A DNA stretch of 64,000 nucleotides from DATBVX01 sp963724625 (lineage in GTDB: Bacteria; Pseudomonadota; Gammaproteobacteria; Steroidobacterales; Steroidobacteraceae): positions 124,001 to 188,000 of the forward strand of contig CAVRVO010000001.1 in assembly GCA_963724625.1 (NCBI GenBank). Reading direction: 5' to 3'. Positions 61,591 through 64,000 of the stretch are shown piece after piece. Position 1 is the first letter of the stretch, and each line of letters starts with the position of its first letter. The notes beneath the pieces are model-generated. The model had not been told where the DNA came from. It did no database searches and was given only the letters and a program-made list of their open reading frames with translations. The position numbers and the translations under genes were made by a program.

Positions 61591-62358
61591 TTATTTGGGT
61601 TGCATGCGGATGGCGCCGTCGAGCCGGATAGTCTCGCCGTTCAACATCGGGTTCTGAAAGATGCTGACCACGAGATCCGCGTATTCCTCGGGCTTGCCGA
61701 GCCGGGAAGGGAAGGGGATCTGGGCCGCGAGCGATTTCTGCACCTCGTCAGGCATCCCGGCCACCATCGGGGTGCGGAAGATTCCAGGCGCGATGGCCAT
61801 GACCCGAATTCCGACCCGGGCGAACTCTCGCGCCATCGGCAAGGTCATGCCCATGACGCCCGCCTTGGTGGCCGAATAGGCTGCCTGGCCGATCTGGCCC
61901 TCGAATGCAGCCACTGATGAGGTATGAATGATGAGACCACGCTCGCCATCTTCGTTGGCGGGGTTGTTCTGCATGAGCGAAGCGCAGGCCTTGTCAACGA
62001 AAAAGGTGCCGATCAGGTTGATGTGAATGACCTTGGTGAAGAATTCGCCCGCCATCGGGCCTTCGCGACCGAGCACACGACCCGCTCCGACGACGCCTGC
62101 GCAGTTCACCACCAGGTTCAGTGCGCCGATGCGCTCCTGCGCTGTCGCGACCGCGGCATTCACCTCCGACTCGGACGTGACATCGCAGCGAATGAACGTG
62201 GCATTCGTCCCAAGCGCCTTCGCCGCCGCGGTGCCGGCAGCATCTTGAACATCGAGCAAGGCAGCCTTACCACCCTCCGCGATCACGCGTTGCGCCACTG
62301 CGTGGCCCAGACCCGATGCGCCGCCGGTGACGATCGCCCGAGCGTCTTTGATCTTCAT
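61591..62358 (-). CDS. SDR family 3-hydroxyacyl-CoA dehydrogenase (HSD17B10-like)
   Basis: 255-residue SDR. NAD site RAIVTGGASGLGHAVAQRV, NNAG-type NCAG in LVVNCAGVVGAG and the catalytic S-Y-K in HTSSVAAFEGQIGQAAYSAT (AAYSATKAG). The insertions resemble human HSD17B10-like type II 3-hydroxyacyl-CoA dehydrogenases, which act on 2-methyl-3-hydroxybutyryl-CoA in isoleucine breakdown. It lies between M16 genes and the hydratase, all on this strand. Confidence 0.9.
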   Translation of the reverse strand: MKIKDARAIVTGGASGLGHAVAQRVIAEGGKAALLDVQDAAGTAAAKALGTNATFIRCDVTSESEVNAAVATAQERIGALNLVVNCAGVVGAGRVLGREGPMAGEFFTKVIHINLIGTFFVDKACASLMQNNPANEDGERGLIIHTSSVAAFEGQIGQAAYSATKAGVMGMTLPMAREFARVGIRVMAIAPGIFRTPMVAGMPDEVQKSLAAQIPFPSRLGKPEEYADLVVSIFQNPMLNGETIRLDGAIRMQPK

Positions 62359-62590
62359 CGCAACCCCTGAATTCCCGCCGGTGTTGGGCCGCGCAGGCCG
62401 TTGATTATGTTGAATAGTGCCGTTCAGTCCGACAGTCCGTCAAAAAAATCACCGCTGGCAGTGACAATTTCATGCCCTTTTTATCGCTATACCTATGGGG
62501 ACCCCATGTTGCATGGCACGGATGCTTGGAACCAGGGACGGCCAACGGATCGGACATGGCTGGGCAAGGATGCCCACCCGCTGCCCCTCA

Positions 62591-63388
62591 TCATTCCTCG
62601 CGCACCCAGCGTGCCACGCGTTTTTCCAAGAACGCACTCAATCCCTCTTGCCCCTCTTCGGACGCGCGTAGCCGCGCCAGTCTCTGCGCGGTGACCAAGC
62701 GCGAATCGCGATCCGGCAGCCGCCCGGCGACCGACACTTCCCGGATTAATTCCTTGGCCTCACGTTGTGCAGCGGGCCCGCCCTTCAGCAGAGCTGTCAG
62801 GATCTCTTCCACGACTGCATCGAGTGAGGCGGGCACTGCAGTCTCGTGAACCAGGCCGATGCGCTGCGCATCAGCTGCAGTGATCGGCTCGCCCGTCAGG
62901 ACATAGCGGCGCGCCTGGCGCGGCCCGATCGCAGCAAGTACGAATGGCGAAATCATTGCCGGAAGAATCCCCAGACGAATCTCGCTCAGCGTGAAACGCG
63001 CCTCGGCGCTCGCGATCGCGATGTCGCAGCAGGCAATGAGGCCCACGCCACCCCCGAACACGTTACCGTTAATCCGCGCCACCGTCGGCTTCGTCAGAGC
63101 GTTCAAGGTTGCGAGCATCTCGCCGAGCCGCAGGGCGTCCTGCAGGTTCTCTGACGGGCTGGCTCGTGCCGCGGCACGCATCGACTCGATGTCGGCACCA
63201 GCGCAGAAGGTCGAACCCGCTCCGGTCAACACGATGACGCGCGCCTTCACATCGCGCTCCAGGGAGGTGAGCGTGGTGCCTAAGGCCACGATTGTTCCGG
63301 CATCGAGCGCGTTGTGTTTGTCGGGGCGATTCAACGTGACGGTCGCGACACCGCGTGGATCGATGGAGCTCAGCACTGATGTAGTCAC
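62591..63388 (-). CDS. enoyl-CoA hydratase, methylglutaconyl-CoA hydratase-like
   Basis: 265-residue crotonase. VTLNRPDKHNALDAGTIVAL, then LTGAGSTFCAGADIESM, and the central TVARINGNVFGGGVGLIACC followed by DIAIASAEARFTLSEIRLGI with the catalytic Glu in SEIRLG. The GNVFGGGVGLIACCDIAI segment is typical of LiuC-type methylglutaconyl-CoA hydratases of leucine degradation. Starts at GTG 63388, 10 bases after the thiolase stop. The 232 bases between this gene and the SDR hold no gene I recognise. Confidence 0.85.
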   Translation of the reverse strand: MTTSVLSSIDPRGVATVTLNRPDKHNALDAGTIVALGTTLTSLERDVKARVIVLTGAGSTFCAGADIESMRAAARASPSENLQDALRLGEMLATLNALTKPTVARINGNVFGGGVGLIACCDIAIASAEARFTLSEIRLGILPAMISPFVLAAIGPRQARRYVLTGEPITAADAQRIGLVHETAVPASLDAVVEEILTALLKGGPAAQREAKELIREVSVAGRLPDRDSRLVTAQRLARLRASEEGQEGLSAFLEKRVARWVREE

Positions 63389-63397
63389 GCCGGCGAC

Positions 63398-64000
63398 CTA
63401 AATGATTTCGACCGCGAGCGCGGTTGCTTCGCCGCCGCCAATACAAAGGGAGGCGACACCGCGCTTCAGGGCCCGCTTACGCAGGGCATGCAATAGAGTC
63501 GCGGTGATACGCGCTCCGGTGGCACCGATCGGATGCCCCAGCGCGCAGGCGCCACCATTCACATTCACACGCGCATGATCGAGGTCTACATCGTGCATCG
63601 CGGCCATCGTGACACACGCGAACGCTTCGTTGACTTCGTATAAGTCCACCTGCCCGGGTTGCCAATTGACGCGCTCGAGCAGCTTCTGGATCGCGCCGCC
63701 CGGAGCGGTAGTAAACCACTCGGGCGCTTGCGCCTGGCTCGTGTAGCCGACGATGCGCGCCAGGGGCTTGAGTCCGCGCGCCTGCGCCGCTGCTTCGCTC
63801 ATCAGCACAACGGCAGCAGCGCCATCCGAGATCGACGAGGAAGTTGCCGCTGTCACGGTGCCGTCCTTGTTGAAGGCTGGCTTGAGCGTCGGGATCTTCT
63901 CGACGTCGCAGGTGAATGGAGTCTCGTCACGCTCTACGACCGTGTCGCCTTTGCGCCCTCTGACAGTCACAGCCGCGATCTCGGCGGCAAAGTCGCTGGC
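63398..64000 (-). CDS. acetyl-CoA acetyltransferase (thiolase), partial
   Basis: C-terminal 200 residues of a thiolase; the rest lies past the window edge, so the true start is not visible. Markers: TAATSSSISDGAAAVVLMSE, YEVNEAFACVTMAAMHDVDL, the His in ALGHPIGATGARITATLLHA and the acid/base Cys in SLCIGGGEATALAVEII. It would cleave acetoacetyl-CoA or a 3-oxoacyl-CoA. Same strand as the hydratase and probably the same operon. Confidence 0.93.
   Translation of the reverse strand, partial: ASDFAAEIAAVTVRGRKGDTVVERDETPFTCDVEKIPTLKPAFNKDGTVTAATSSSISDGAAAVVLMSEAAAQARGLKPLARIVGYTSQAQAPEWFTTAPGGAIQKLLERVNWQPGQVDLYEVNEAFACVTMAAMHDVDLDHARVNVNGGACALGHPIGATGARITATLLHALRKRALKRGVASLCIGGGEATALAVEII

Overview
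The window looks like a high-GC chromosome segment from a heterotrophic gammaproteobacterium. A relative of the Xanthomonadales/Nevskiales (Steroidobacter-like) group fits best. This is inferred from gene content: a ~1,600-residue NAD-glutamate dehydrogenase, a single-chain ETF-ubiquinone oxidoreductase, paired M16 proteases, a TonB receptor under a TPP riboswitch, and many acyl-CoA genes. No rRNA or complete tRNA is present, so the lineage cannot be fixed from this segment alone.

Layout. 1-8.4 kb is a patchy accessory region. It holds a small cytochrome c, a cache-domain secreted protein, a TetR repressor with an SDR enzyme and two matching operator palindromes, four 22-bp tandem repeats, an NTF2-like gene, MltA, and an unknown secreted/membrane pair. 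It ends at a 3' fragment of a tRNA-Arg gene (8343-8387), which looks like the scar of an integrated element. 8.4-16.3 kb is mixed: DUF937, TauD-like dioxygenase, stress/CBS proteins, a DUF5996 gene coupled to a Rieske-flavin reductase fusion, a frameshifted GNAT gene and a 138-bp near-perfect hairpin.

16.3-29.4 kb is the catabolic core. An Lrp-type regulator diverges from a run of + strand genes: fused E1 alpha-beta and E2 of a branched-chain-type 2-oxoacid dehydrogenase, then paaABCDE, paaG, paaI, paaJ, paaZ and another enoyl-CoA hydratase. Most join with 1-4 base overlaps. The route converts phenylacetyl-CoA to acetyl-CoA and succinyl-CoA; paaK and a clear paaH are not in the window. 29.4-31.8 kb has a frameshifted ModF-like ABC ATPase and a PhzF-like protein. 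31.9-36.0 kb is a thiamine salvage operon: TPP riboswitch, TonB receptor, thiamine-binding protein, PnuC/PnuT-type transporter and a kinase.

36.2-41.2 kb is a run of small, unrelated, same-strand accessory genes (EF-hand, Mpo1-like, RidA, DUF4386, alpha/beta hydrolase, GNAT, Dabb, zinc ribbon, membrane protein). Some junctions resemble pieces of integron attC sites, so it may be a decayed cassette array. 41.4-51.9 kb is on the - strand: a second, three-gene 2-oxoacid dehydrogenase (E1 alpha, E1 beta, E2), NAD-glutamate dehydrogenase, a glycosyltransferase and phosphoglycerate mutase. A MarR regulator there diverges from hppD, with a strong hairpin and an operator-like palindrome between them. 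53-64 kb carries a persulfide dioxygenase-rhodanese fusion, 3-oxoacid CoA-transferase, ZapE, ETF-QO, two M16 proteins and a beta-oxidation-type cluster (SDR, enoyl-CoA hydratase, thiolase cut by the window edge).

Together the core genes describe a cell living on aromatic and branched-chain amino acids and their acids: tyrosine via HPPD, phenylacetate via Paa, 2-oxoacids via two dehydrogenases, then acyl-CoA steps feeding electrons to quinone. Five genes carry apparent single-base frameshifts, which raises the question of local base errors versus real decay.
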